Source of the DNA: DASZGI01 sp035938995
Lineage (GTDB): Bacteria > Actinomycetota > Actinomycetes > Streptomycetales > Catenulisporaceae
Assembly (NCBI RefSeq): GCF_035938995.1
Contig: NZ_DASZGI010000329.1
Coordinates: forward strand, 57,555 to 121,554
Length of the DNA: 64,000 nucleotides
Direction of reading: 5' to 3'
This document shows, one piece after another, positions 1 to 9,000 of the stretch (its first letter is position 1; every line of letters begins with the position of its first letter). The position numbers and the translations under genes are program-made. Under the pieces are notes generated by a model, which saw nothing but the letters and a program-made list of their open reading frames with translations, did no database searches and had not been told where the DNA came from.

Positions 1-236
1 CTCCTCGCCCTGCCGTCGCCCGCGGATCGAACCGCGTGAGCATGCGCGAATCGCACCGCGTACCCGAGGGTGGAGCGTTGATGCGGCGACGAGCGCTACG
101 GAACAGGCCCCGGTGTTGCCATTTCAGCACCTGGCGGCGGCATTCGCACGCGGGCGGCCGCCGAGCCGACGTTCTCGCAGGCTTGGCGGCCGCCCGACGT
201 GGTGGGCGAGGTGTAGTTGTAGTTAAACCGGTGCGT
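1..236. other. No recognisable gene; narK downstream region
   Basis: Left edge of the window. The open frames here are GC-rich frames with no recognisable protein. The one structure I see is an inverted repeat just downstream of narK, listed separately. Confidence 0.5.
151..196 (-). terminator. Hairpin downstream of narK
   Basis: CGGGCGGCCGCC at 151-162 is the exact reverse complement of 185-196, with a 22-base loop. It lies about 40 bases past the narK stop on the minus strand, where a terminator of the narK operon would be expected. There is no clear T-run, as is common in high-GC actinomycetes. Confidence 0.45.
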
Positions 237-1565
237 TCAGCGGGCGAGGGCTGAAGCCGGTCGGAGCAGTGCGCGCCGCTGGTAGACCGTGTACGTCAGG
301 CCGCCGAGAACGACATAGGCGGCGAGGAAGGTCGCATACGCGGCGGTGCCGGTGTGGTACGTCAGGAAGGATTCGCGGAAGGCCAGGTTGACCAGGACGC
401 CGCCGAACGCGCCGATCGCGCCGGCGATGGCGATCAGGGCGCCCGCCAGGCTCTGCGCGCGCTCCTCGCCGAGGGTGGCGACCCGCTCATGGAAGAGCCC
501 TGGGATCATCTTGTAGACGGACCCGTTGCCTACGCCGCTGAGGGCGAACAACAGCACGAATCCTGTGACGAACATCGCGAGCGAGTGCTGTGCGGACGCG
601 GCGAGGACGAGCGCCGCGCTCGCCGCCATGGCGGCGAAACTCCACACGGTCACCTGAGCACCGCCGTAGCGGTCCGCGAGCCTGCCGCCGACGGGCCGGG
701 TGAACGAGCCGATCAGCGGGCCGAGGAAGGTCAGGTAGGCCGCGTCCACGGGGGTGGCGAACTGCGCCTTGAACTGGATCTGCAGCACCTGCCCGAAGGC
801 GAAGCTGTAGCCGATGAACGATCCGAAGGTGCCGATGTAGAGCGCCGAGATCACCCACGTGTGCGGCTCGCGGCAGGCGGCGCGCACCGCCGGGAAGCGG
901 TCGGCGGGCCGGGGCAGGTTGTCCATCCACAGCCCGGCACCCAGCGAGCCGAGGACGATGAGCGGCAGGTAGACCCCGGCCAGCAGCCGCGGGTGGCCGG
1001 ACCCGGCCCACGCGAGCACCGCGAGCCCGGCAAGCTGCACGACCGCGACCCCGAGGTTTCCGCCGCCCGCGTTCAGGCCCAGCGCCCAACCCTTGAGGCG
1101 CTGCGGATAGAAGCCGTTGATGTTCGTCATCGAGGAGGCGAAGTTGCCGCCCCCGACGCCTGCGAGTGCGGCGAGCAGCATCAGGGTGCTGTACGAGATG
1201 CCGGGGGTGATCAGGGTCGCGGCGAGGGCGCAGGGTACGAGCAGGAGCAGGGCGCTGATGACGGTCCAGGTACGTCCGCCGAAGCGCACGACGGCGATGC
1301 TGTAGGGCACCCGCATCGCCGCGCCGATGGCCGTCGGAACGGCGGTGAGCACGAACTTCCCCGCGGCGTCCACGTGGTAGGCCGGGCCGAGGAAGAGCAC
1401 GAGCACCGACCACAGCGACCAGACGGAGAAGCCGATGTGCTCGGTGAGGATGGAGAACACCAGGTTGCGCCGGGCGACCCGGTCTCCGCCCGCGTCCCAG
1501 AACTCGGAGTCCTCAGGTCGCCAGTCGGTGATCGGGGTGCGGCTCAGGGGCGGGGCAGCGGGCAC
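237..1565 (-). CDS. narK: Nitrate/nitrite transporter NarK (MFS)
   Basis: Major-facilitator protein of about 442 residues with some 12 hydrophobic segments. The start region (TDWRPEDSEFWDAGG, then HIGFSVWSLWSVLV) and the glycine-rich signature near residue 130 (GVGGGNFASSM) are typical of NarK nitrate uptake or nitrate/nitrite antiport proteins in the cytoplasmic membrane. It is last in a minus-strand operon after nirB and nirD, so it should feed that pathway. Start: a GTG at 1565 lies 8 bases past the nirD stop with a GGAG upstream. An in-frame ATG at 1622 would add 19 residues but overlap nirD by 50 bases and has no visible ribosome site, so I prefer 1565. Confidence 0.9.
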   Translation of the reverse strand: MPAAPPLSRTPITDWRPEDSEFWDAGGDRVARRNLVFSILTEHIGFSVWSLWSVLVLFLGPAYHVDAAGKFVLTAVPTAIGAAMRVPYSIAVVRFGGRTWTVISALLLLVPCALAATLITPGISYSTLMLLAALAGVGGGNFASSMTNINGFYPQRLKGWALGLNAGGGNLGVAVVQLAGLAVLAWAGSGHPRLLAGVYLPLIVLGSLGAGLWMDNLPRPADRFPAVRAACREPHTWVISALYIGTFGSFIGYSFAFGQVLQIQFKAQFATPVDAAYLTFLGPLIGSFTRPVGGRLADRYGGAQVTVWSFAAMAASAALVLAASAQHSLAMFVTGFVLLFALSGVGNGSVYKMIPGLFHERVATLGEERAQSLAGALIAIAGAIGAFGGVLVNLAFRESFLTYHTGTAAYATFLAAYVVLGGLTYTVYQRRALLRPASALAR

Positions 1566-1572
1566 GGTGCGG

Positions 1573-2001
1573 TCACGCTCCGTTCTGGGTGGATTCGGCT
1601 GCGGCGACGTAGATGTGCCCATCGACGCAGCGCACGGGGTATACAGGCAACGCCTCGGGCTGCGGGCCGGCCGGACCGTCCATGCACCGACCGGTGCGCA
1701 GGTCGAAGACGTGCTTGAGCATCGGCGACGCGACCGTGTGGGTCCCCTCGCGGGTGCCGATCAGGCCGCGGGAGATGACGCAGGCCCCGGTGAAGGGGTC
1801 GCGGTTGTCGACCGCGTACAGCTGTCCGGTTGAGGTGCGGAACACAGCGACCTGGATCTGCGGCTCGGCGCGGGTGCCGGGGTTCAGCAGGGCGGCCACG
1901 CCCCGGCCCGGGATCAGCTCGTCCACAGGGCAGATCGGGACCCACGCGGGGGCGATGGCGGCTGGGTGATGCTCGGCCGGGCTCTCGAGAGTGATGGTCA
2001 C
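1573..2001 (-). CDS. nirD: Nitrite reductase small subunit NirD
   Basis: 142-residue Rieske-like protein that partners NirB in cytoplasmic NADH-dependent nitrite reduction to ammonium. Seen: a WVPICPVDEL-type start, the core FRTSTGQLYAVDNRDPFTGA and SPMLKHVFDLRTGRCMDG. These match NirD, in which the usual Rieske Cys/His cluster ligands are largely lost. The start is the GTG in a GTGA overlap with the nirB stop (1998-2001), which implies translational coupling. This start is certain because nothing upstream in frame is unoccupied by nirB. Confidence 0.93.
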   Translation of the reverse strand: MTITLESPAEHHPAAIAPAWVPICPVDELIPGRGVAALLNPGTRAEPQIQVAVFRTSTGQLYAVDNRDPFTGACVISRGLIGTREGTHTVASPMLKHVFDLRTGRCMDGPAGPQPEALPVYPVRCVDGHIYVAAAESTQNGA

Positions 2002-4541
2002 GGCGTGCTCACCAGTTCCTTGTCGTTGCGGTGCGGGGGCCTGCCGATCGCCAGCAGAGGTTTGATCTGTCCGCGCTCGGCGGTGAACTCGATCGACGCG
2101 TCCGGCTCGTCCGGCGCGTTGACGAAGGAGGCGAAGCGGCGCAGCGTCTCCGGATCCTCGATGGCCGCGCGCCACTCGTCGGCGTAGCCCGCCACGTGGG
2201 CGGTCATCAGCTCGTCCAGCTCGGCGCACAGCCCGAGGCTGTCGTCCAGCACGACGTCGCGCACATGCTCGAGCCCGCCCTCGATGCGCTCGATCCAGGT
2301 GGCCGTGCGCTCCAGCCGCTCGGCGGTGCGGATGTAGAACATCAGGAACCTGTCGATCGCCTGGATCAGCTCCGGCTCGCTCAGGTCCTTGGCGAACAGG
2401 TCCGCGTGCCGCGGCCGGAAGCCGCCGTTGCCGCCGACGTACAGGTTCCAGCCGTTCTCGGTGGCGATCACGCCGATGTCCTTGCCCTGCGCCTCGGCGC
2501 ATTCGCGGGCGCAGCCGGAGACGGCGGCCTTGATCTTGTGCGGGGCGCGCAGTCCGCGGTAGCGCAGCTCGAGGTCGATGGCGAGACGGACCGAGTCCTG
2601 CACGCCGTACCGGCACCAAGTGGAGCCGACGCAGGACTTGACCGTGCGCACCGCCTTGCCATAGGCGTGTCCTGATTCGAAGCCCGCGTCCACCAGGCGG
2701 CGCCAGATCGCCGGGAGCTGTTCGACGCGGGCGCCGAGCAAGTCGATCCGCTGCCCGCCGGTGAGCTTCGTGTACAGGCCGAAGTCGCGGGCCACCTCGC
2801 CGATGACGATGAGTTTCTCCGGGGTGATCTCTCCGCCGGGGATCCGCGGGACGATCGAGTACGAGCCGTTGCGCTGGATGTTCGCCAGGAAGTGGTCGTT
2901 GGTGTCCTGCAGCGCGGCCTGCTCGCCGGTGAGGATGTGCGTGGGGCCGCCGAGCTTCCCGGCCAGCGAGGCGAAGATCGAGGCGACGGCCGGCTTGCAG
3001 ATCTCGCAGCCCTCCTGGCTGACGCCGTGCTCGGCCAGCAGCCGGGCGAAGCTGTCGATCCGGCGCACCGACACGATCTCGTAGAGCTCCGCGCGGGTCT
3101 GCGGGAAGTGCGCGCACAGCGCGGTGGAGGCTTCGACACCGCACGAGGCGAGGAGCTTGCCGAGGAGCGGAACGCAGGAGCCGCAGCCGGTAGCCGCCTT
3201 CGTGCACTGCTTGAGCGCGCCTACGCTGTCGCAGCCTGCTTCGACGATCGCTCGGGTGAGGTCGCCCTTGGAGACGTTGTGGCAGCTGCAGATCGTGGCC
3301 GAATCCGGCAGTGCGCCGATGCCGAGGGCCGGGCCGCCGCCTTCCGCCGCGGGCAGCAGCAGCCGGATCGGCGCGATCGGCAGCTTGGTGCCGGTTCCGG
3401 CCAGCGGCTTGAGTGTGTCGTAGGCGGCGGCGTCGCCGACGAGGATTCCGCCGAGCAGTGCGCCCGCCTCGTCCACGACCAGCTTCTTGTAGACGCCCTC
3501 TGTGTCGTCGGCATAGTGGACGATGACGGCGCCGGGCGCGGCGGCGAAGGCGTCACCGAACGATGCGACGTCCACGCCGAGCAGCTTGAGCTTGGTGGAC
3601 AGGTCGGCGCCGGTGAACGGTTTCGGGTCGCGGTCGACGATGTCCCGCGCGGCCGTCTCCGCCATCGCGTAGCCCGGGGCCACGAGTCCGTAAACCCGCC
3701 CGTCGACCGCGAGAGCGCACTCGCCGACCGCGTAGATGCGCGGGTCGGTCGTCCGACAGTGGTCATCGACGCGAATGCCGCCGCGCTCGCCGACCTCGAG
3801 GCCGCTTGCGCGGGCCAGGTCGTCGCACGGCCGCACGCCCGCCGCGAAGACGACCAGGTCGACCCCGAGATCACGCTTCTCGTCGCCGCAGGCCAGCACC
3901 ATGCTCGCCGCCGCGCCGTCAGGTCCGGCGCACACGGCGTCGGTGCGGGTCGCGGCGTGCACGGCGACGCCCAGCTCCTCGATACGCCGCCGCAGCGCCC
4001 CGCCGCCGGCCTCGTCGACCTGCAGGGGCATCAGTCGCGGCGCGAACTCCACTACGTGCGTCTCGAGACCGAGCGAGCGCAGCGCCCCGGCGGCCTCCAG
4101 ACCGAGCAGCCCGCCGCCGACCACCGCGCCGACGCGGCGCCCCGCCGCGTAACGCTTGATCGCGTCAACGTCCTCGACCGTGCGGTACACGAAGCAACCG
4201 GGCAGGTCGTGGCCGGGCACCGGCGGAACGAACGGGCGCGAGCCGGTGGCCAGGACGAGGAAGTCATAGTCGTATCGCTCGCCCGAGTCCGTGTGCACCG
4301 CCCGGGCCGCCCGGTCGATGCTCACGACCGTCCGGCCGAGCACCACCCGTACGCCCGCAGGCTCGGGATAGGTCAGATCCTCCGCGCTCGCGCCGTCGAA
4401 CAACGACGTCAGGTGCACCCGGTCGTACGCCGGACGCGGCTCCTGGGCGAACACGGTGATCTCCGCCTGCGGAGCCAAGCCGGCGAGCAGCTCCGCGCAG
4501 CGGTGCCCGACCATCCCGTAGCCGGCGATCAAGATCCTCAT
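1998..4541 (-). CDS. nirB: Assimilatory nitrite reductase large subunit NirB
   Basis: 847-residue NAD(P)H-nitrite reductase that reduces nitrite to ammonium with six electrons. Order of domains: FAD/NADH disulfide-reductase-like region (MRILIAGYGMVGHR at the start, a second GGGLLGLEAAG near 150); BFD-like [2Fe-2S] region with CSCHN and CGSC near residues 415-455; ferredoxin-like half-domain; siroheme/[4Fe-4S] domain with C-x5-C and C-x3-C cysteines near 635-680. The start at 4541 (MRILIAGYG) follows GAGG and matches family starts; an ATG further upstream would add 32 residues of non-family sequence. First gene of nirB-nirD-narK. Confidence 0.95.
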   Translation of the reverse strand: MRILIAGYGMVGHRCAELLAGLAPQAEITVFAQEPRPAYDRVHLTSLFDGASAEDLTYPEPAGVRVVLGRTVVSIDRAARAVHTDSGERYDYDFLVLATGSRPFVPPVPGHDLPGCFVYRTVEDVDAIKRYAAGRRVGAVVGGGLLGLEAAGALRSLGLETHVVEFAPRLMPLQVDEAGGGALRRRIEELGVAVHAATRTDAVCAGPDGAAASMVLACGDEKRDLGVDLVVFAAGVRPCDDLARASGLEVGERGGIRVDDHCRTTDPRIYAVGECALAVDGRVYGLVAPGYAMAETAARDIVDRDPKPFTGADLSTKLKLLGVDVASFGDAFAAAPGAVIVHYADDTEGVYKKLVVDEAGALLGGILVGDAAAYDTLKPLAGTGTKLPIAPIRLLLPAAEGGGPALGIGALPDSATICSCHNVSKGDLTRAIVEAGCDSVGALKQCTKAATGCGSCVPLLGKLLASCGVEASTALCAHFPQTRAELYEIVSVRRIDSFARLLAEHGVSQEGCEICKPAVASIFASLAGKLGGPTHILTGEQAALQDTNDHFLANIQRNGSYSIVPRIPGGEITPEKLIVIGEVARDFGLYTKLTGGQRIDLLGARVEQLPAIWRRLVDAGFESGHAYGKAVRTVKSCVGSTWCRYGVQDSVRLAIDLELRYRGLRAPHKIKAAVSGCARECAEAQGKDIGVIATENGWNLYVGGNGGFRPRHADLFAKDLSEPELIQAIDRFLMFYIRTAERLERTATWIERIEGGLEHVRDVVLDDSLGLCAELDELMTAHVAGYADEWRAAIEDPETLRRFASFVNAPDEPDASIEFTAERGQIKPLLAIGRPPHRNDKELVSTP

Positions 4542-4738
4542 GCGTGCGTTACCGTCCTCGCTGGAAAAGAGTGGGACGAGAGCACGTTCGGCCATGCCCG
4601 TGACGCCGGTGCGTCGCGACTGTTTCCCGGTCGGCACAGGCTGATCAGTTTCCGCGGATCGCCCAAGTACGACGGTGGCTTACGGCGGCGTTTCCGCCGC
4701 GCAACAACCGCGAAACACAGTTCGCGCAACCTGCCGCC
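4542..4738. promoter_or_regulatory. Divergent nirB/hemD control region with GlnR-like boxes
   Basis: 197-base region between divergent nitrate genes. GCAAC-N6-GAAAC occurs on the plus strand at 4701-4716. The overlapping minus-strand reading of 4690-4705 is GTTGC-N6-GAAAC. Both differ by one base from GTnAC-N6-GAAAC, the half-site pattern described for GlnR, the actinomycete nitrogen regulator known to control nirBD. Further GTTTC motifs lie near 4622 and 4649. This is pattern matching only; binding is inferred. Confidence 0.4.
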
Positions 4739-5953
4739 ATGTCGAGCGCGCAGCCCACCCCCAGGACCCCGGTGCTCGAGCCGGGTTTCGGGGATCAGCC
4801 GCTGCTGGGCTGCACCGTCGCGGTGACGGCTGACCGGCGGCGCGATGACATGGTCGCGCTGCTGCGTCGGCGCGGGGCCCGGGTGATCGAGGCGCCGACC
4901 CGCAAGCTGGTGCCGTTGGAGGACGACACCGAGGCGCGCGCCGCCACCGCCGAGTGCCTGCGGGCGCCGCTGGACTACGCCGTGGCCACCACCGGGCGCG
5001 GCTGGCGCGGCTGGATCTCCGCGGCCGAGGGCTGGGGCTGGGCGGAGGAGTTGCAGGCGACGCTGGCGCGAGCGACGGTCGTGTCGCGCGGGCCGAAGGC
5101 CACCGGCGCGGTGCGCGCCAGCGGCCTGCGCGAAGACTTCGCCGCCGCCTCCGAGCTGTGCAGCGAGGTGCTCGCATGGCTGCGCGCCCGGGAGATCGCG
5201 CGCAAGCGCATCGCCGTGCAGCAGTACGGCGCCACCGACCCGGCCATCGACTGCGACCTGGCCACCGAGCTGCGCGGTGACGGTGCCGAAGTGATCGCCG
5301 TGCCGGTATACCGGTGGAATCCGCCGGAGGACCGGACCGCGGTCGGCCGGCTGATCAACACGATCGCCGCGCGCGAGGTGCACGCCGTCGCCTTCACCTC
5401 GGCGCCCGGGGCCGAGGCGCTCCTCGAGGCCGCGGCGGCGGCCGGCGAGGACGTCCTCGACCGAGTGTTGGAGGCGTTTCGCACCGACGTGATCGCCGCG
5501 TGCGTCGGTCCGGTGTGCGCGGGGCCGTTCGAAGCGGTGGACGTGCCGACTGTGCAGCCCGACCGCGCACGCCTCGGCGCGCTCGTCGCGGAGCTGTGCA
5601 CGGCGATCCCGGCGCGGGTGCGCAGGAGCATCCCGACGGAGGACGGGCGCACGCTGGTGATCCAAGGCACCGCCGCGCTCGCCGGAGGGGAGCCGGTGCT
5701 GCTGCCGCCGGTGCTGGCCGCGGTGTTCGGGGAACTCGCCAGGCGGCCGGGGCTCGTGGTCTCGCGCAGCGACCTGCTGCGCCGCGCCTGGGGCACGCGG
5801 AACGCGGTGACGACGGCCGGCGGCCGGGACGAGCACGTGGTCGAGGCGACGATCGCGCGGCTGCGTACGGCGCTGGGCTCCGACGGCGACCTGATCCGCA
5901 CCGTGACCAAGCGCGGCTACCGCCTCGCCGTCCGGCCGGACGTGGCCCAATGA
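4739..5953 (+). CDS. hemD: Uroporphyrinogen-III synthase fused to a winged-helix domain
   Basis: 404 residues. Positions about 20-280 are a HemD fold (GCTVAVTADRRRDDMVALL, LDYAVATTGRGWRGW), which cyclises hydroxymethylbilane to uroporphyrinogen III, the precursor of siroheme. Positions about 300-400 are an OmpR/PhoB-type winged helix (RSDLLRRAWG, DEHVVEATIARLRTALG, IRTVTKRGYRL). No receiver Asp domain is present, so this is a synthase-DNA-binding fusion, an architecture known next to nitrite reductase genes in actinobacteria. Inferred role: siroheme supply for NirB and possibly local transcription control. It precedes the nitrate reductase on the same strand. Confidence 0.88.
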   Translation: MSSAQPTPRTPVLEPGFGDQPLLGCTVAVTADRRRDDMVALLRRRGARVIEAPTRKLVPLEDDTEARAATAECLRAPLDYAVATTGRGWRGWISAAEGWGWAEELQATLARATVVSRGPKATGAVRASGLREDFAAASELCSEVLAWLRAREIARKRIAVQQYGATDPAIDCDLATELRGDGAEVIAVPVYRWNPPEDRTAVGRLINTIAAREVHAVAFTSAPGAEALLEAAAAAGEDVLDRVLEAFRTDVIAACVGPVCAGPFEAVDVPTVQPDRARLGALVAELCTAIPARVRRSIPTEDGRTLVIQGTAALAGGEPVLLPPVLAAVFGELARRPGLVVSRSDLLRRAWGTRNAVTTAGGRDEHVVEATIARLRTALGSDGDLIRTVTKRGYRLAVRPDVAQ

Positions 5954-6039
5954 CCGGCTGGATGGCGAGCGCAGTGACCGGCGCGCGGCGCGTCGGCCGC
6001 CGAACCGCGGCCGCCCTTCCGCTGATTGTCGCCGCGTGA
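5950..6039 (+). CDS. 29-codon linking ORF between hemD and nitrate reductase
   Basis: An ATG that overlaps the hemD stop (ATGA at 5950-5953) opens a 29-residue frame whose TGA overlaps the GTG of the next gene (GTGA at 6036-6039). The peptide is basic then hydrophobic (MTGWMASAVTGARR, ending LPLIVAA). I recognise no family. Back-to-back overlaps suggest either a translational relay or chance. No strong ribosome site precedes it. Confidence 0.3.
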   Translation: MTGWMASAVTGARRVGRRTAAALPLIVAA

Positions 6040-9000
6040 CCGTGGAGAAGACATCACCCGTGCTCCGCCTTGGGACCGGGGCCGACCAGACGAGCGCGGC
6101 GTGCTCATACTGCGGGGTCGGCTGCGGCGTCGTGCTCGACATCGCCGAAGACGCCCACGGACTCCGCCGCGTCGTCAAGGTCTCAGGAGACAAGGCCCAC
6201 CCGGCCAACGCCGGCCGACTGTGCACCAAGGGAGCGACGAGCGCGGAGATGTTGGCCGTTGGCGGCCGGCTCACCGAACCGCTGATCCGCGCGGAACGCG
6301 GCGCGGCGCCCGCGCCGACCTCGATGGACGACGCAGTCGCCGAGAGCGCGCGACGGCTGCGCGCGATCCTGGCCGAGCACGGACCGGACGCGCTGGCGTT
6401 CTACGTCTCCGGCCAGATGACGCTCGAGGCCCAGTACCTCGCGAACAAGCTGGCCAAGGGCTTCGTGCGGACCAACCAGATCGAGTCCAACTCGCGGCTG
6501 TGCATGGCCAGCGCGGGCAGCGGATACAAGCTCTCGCTCGGCGCGGACGGCCCGCCGGGTTCCTACGAGGACTTCGATCAGGCGGAGCTGTTCCTCGTCA
6601 TCGGCTCGAACATGGCCGACTGCCACCCGATCCTGTTCCTGCGGATGATGGAGCGGGTCAAGGCGGGCGCGAAACTCATCGTCGTCGACCCGCGGCGCAC
6701 CGCGACCGCGGCCAAGGCAGACCTCTTCCTCCAGATAAAGCCGGGCACGGATCTCGCCCTCCTCAACGGCCTGCTTCACCTGCTGGTGGAGCAGGGCGTG
6801 ATCGACCAGGCGTTCATTGAGGAGCACACAGAAGGCTGGGCGCAGATGCCCGGCTTCCTGGAGGACTATCAGCCCACGATGGTCGCCGGGACCACAGGGC
6901 TCGATGAGGCCGGCATCAGGCAAGCGGCGCAGTGGATCGCCGACGCGGGCCGGCGCTGGATGAGCTGCTGGACCATGGGCCTGAACCAGTCCACACACGG
7001 CACCTGGAACACCAACACGCTGATCAACCTGCACCTGGCGACCGGCGCGATCTGCCGCCCCGGTGCGGGCCCGTTCTCCCTGACCGGCCAGCCGAACGCC
7101 ATGGGCGGACGCGAGATGGGCTACATGGGGCCGGGCCTTCCCGGGCAGCGCTCGGTGCTCGACCCCGAAGACCGCGCCTTCACCGAAGCGCTCTGGGACC
7201 TGCCGCCGGGCACGCTGCGCACGGACGTCGGCCGCGGCACGATCGAGATGTTCGAGCGCATGGCCGCCGGGGAGATCAAGGCCTGCTGGATCATCTGCAC
7301 CAACCCCGTCGCCTCCGTCGCCAACCGCAGAACCGTGATCGAAGGGCTCGAAGCCGCCGAGCTGGTGGTGACCCAGGACGCCTTTGCGGAAACCGAGACC
7401 AACGCATACGCCGACATCGCCCTGCCCGCGGCGCTGTGGACCGAGGCCGAGGGCGTCATGGTGAACTCCGAGCGGAACCTGACCCTGAATCGGCAGGCGG
7501 TCGATCCGCCCGGCGAGGCCCGCCCCGACTGGCGGATCATCGCCGACATCGCCTGCGCGATGGGCTTCGCCGAGGCGTTCACGTACGAGAGCGCTACGGA
7601 GGTTTTCGAGGAGCTCAAGCGGGCCTGGAACCCGAAAACCGGCTGGGACCTGCGCGGCGTCACCTACCAGCGACTATGCCGTACCCCGGTGCAGTGGCCC
7701 GCCGCACGCGAGGACGGCCCGGCGCGCAATCCCGTGCGGTATCTGAACGACGGCGTCAGCCAGAAGCTGCTGGAACGACCGGACGGGACCCGGCCGCGCC
7801 TGGCGTTCCCGACCTTGAGCGGCCGCGCCGTCTTCCACGCGCGCCCGCACCTGCCCGCCGCCGAACTGCCGGACGACGACCACCCGTTCGTGCTCAACAC
7901 CGGCCGGCTGCCGCACCAGTGGCACACGATGACGAAGACCGGCAAGATCGACAAGCTCACGAAGCTCAATCCCGGCCCGTTCGTGGAGATCCACCCGCAG
8001 GACGCGCAGCGGCTCGGGATCGCCGAGGGTGACCAGATCGAGGTGGCCTCGCGCCGCGGCCGGGCGGTGCTGCCCGCGCGCATCACGGATCGGGTGCGGC
8101 CGGGGGACTGCTTCGCCCCGTTCCATTGGAACGACCTGTTCGGAGAGTACTTGAGCGTGAACGCGGTGACGAACGACGCCGTCGACCCCGTCTCGTTCCA
8201 ACCGGAGTTCAAGCACTGCGCCGTCACGCTGACCAAGGTCCCGGCCCCTGCGGAGGCACAACCCGTCCCGCAGGGCGGGCAACCGCGGCCGGTCCCGGCG
8301 TCGGCGTTCGATCTCGCCTCTCACCTCGGCCTTTCCACGCCGGCCCCGCCGGACTTCAACCCGATCGAGCAGCGCTACCTGACCGGCTTCCTCGCCGGGC
8401 TCGCCGCGGCACCGGATGCCTCCTGCGTACCGACGCTGCCGGCGAACGCGCCGCTCCATCCCGACAACGCGCTATGGGTCAACGGCCTGCTCGCTGGGGT
8501 CTACTCGCGTACGCGCATCGCCGTCGACGCACCTGCGCAGGCTCCCGCGACCGACGGTGCGCAGCCGATGCGCACGATCGCCGTCCTCTGGGCCTCCCAG
8601 ACCGGGAACGCCGAGGCGATTGCACAGAAGACCTCCAGCACTCTGACCGACCGCGGTTTCCGCGTCTCGCTGACCAGCATGGAACGCATCACTCTGGCAG
8701 ACATCCGCCAACTGACCGACGTACTCGTCGTCACGAGCACGTACGGGGACGGAGACGCCCCGGACAACGGCAGCGAGTTCTGGCACGCCCTCGCGGCCGA
8801 GAACGCGCCGCGTCTGGAGAGCCTGCGCTATGCCGTGCTGGCCCTCGGCGACTCCGGCTACGCCGAGTTCTGCGGCCATGGCCGACGCCTGGACCAGCGG
8901 CTTTTCGAGCTCGGCGCCGAACGCCTGACCGCGCGGGTGGACTGCGAACCCGACTACGAGCCGACCGCCACGCAGTGGCTTACGCGTGTGGTCAGCCTGC

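Noticed and set aside
1..60. T-arm-like GGTTCGATCC on the minus strand, suggesting a tRNA at the window edge
   Set aside because: The stem-loop does not give a 7-base loop with a 5-bp stem, no D-arm or anticodon arm follows, and no acceptor stem can be paired.
354..4826. Long plus-strand frames antisense to narK and nirB
   Set aside because: They are GC-frame shadows; the minus-strand frames encode recognised enzymes with motifs, overlaps and ribosome sites.
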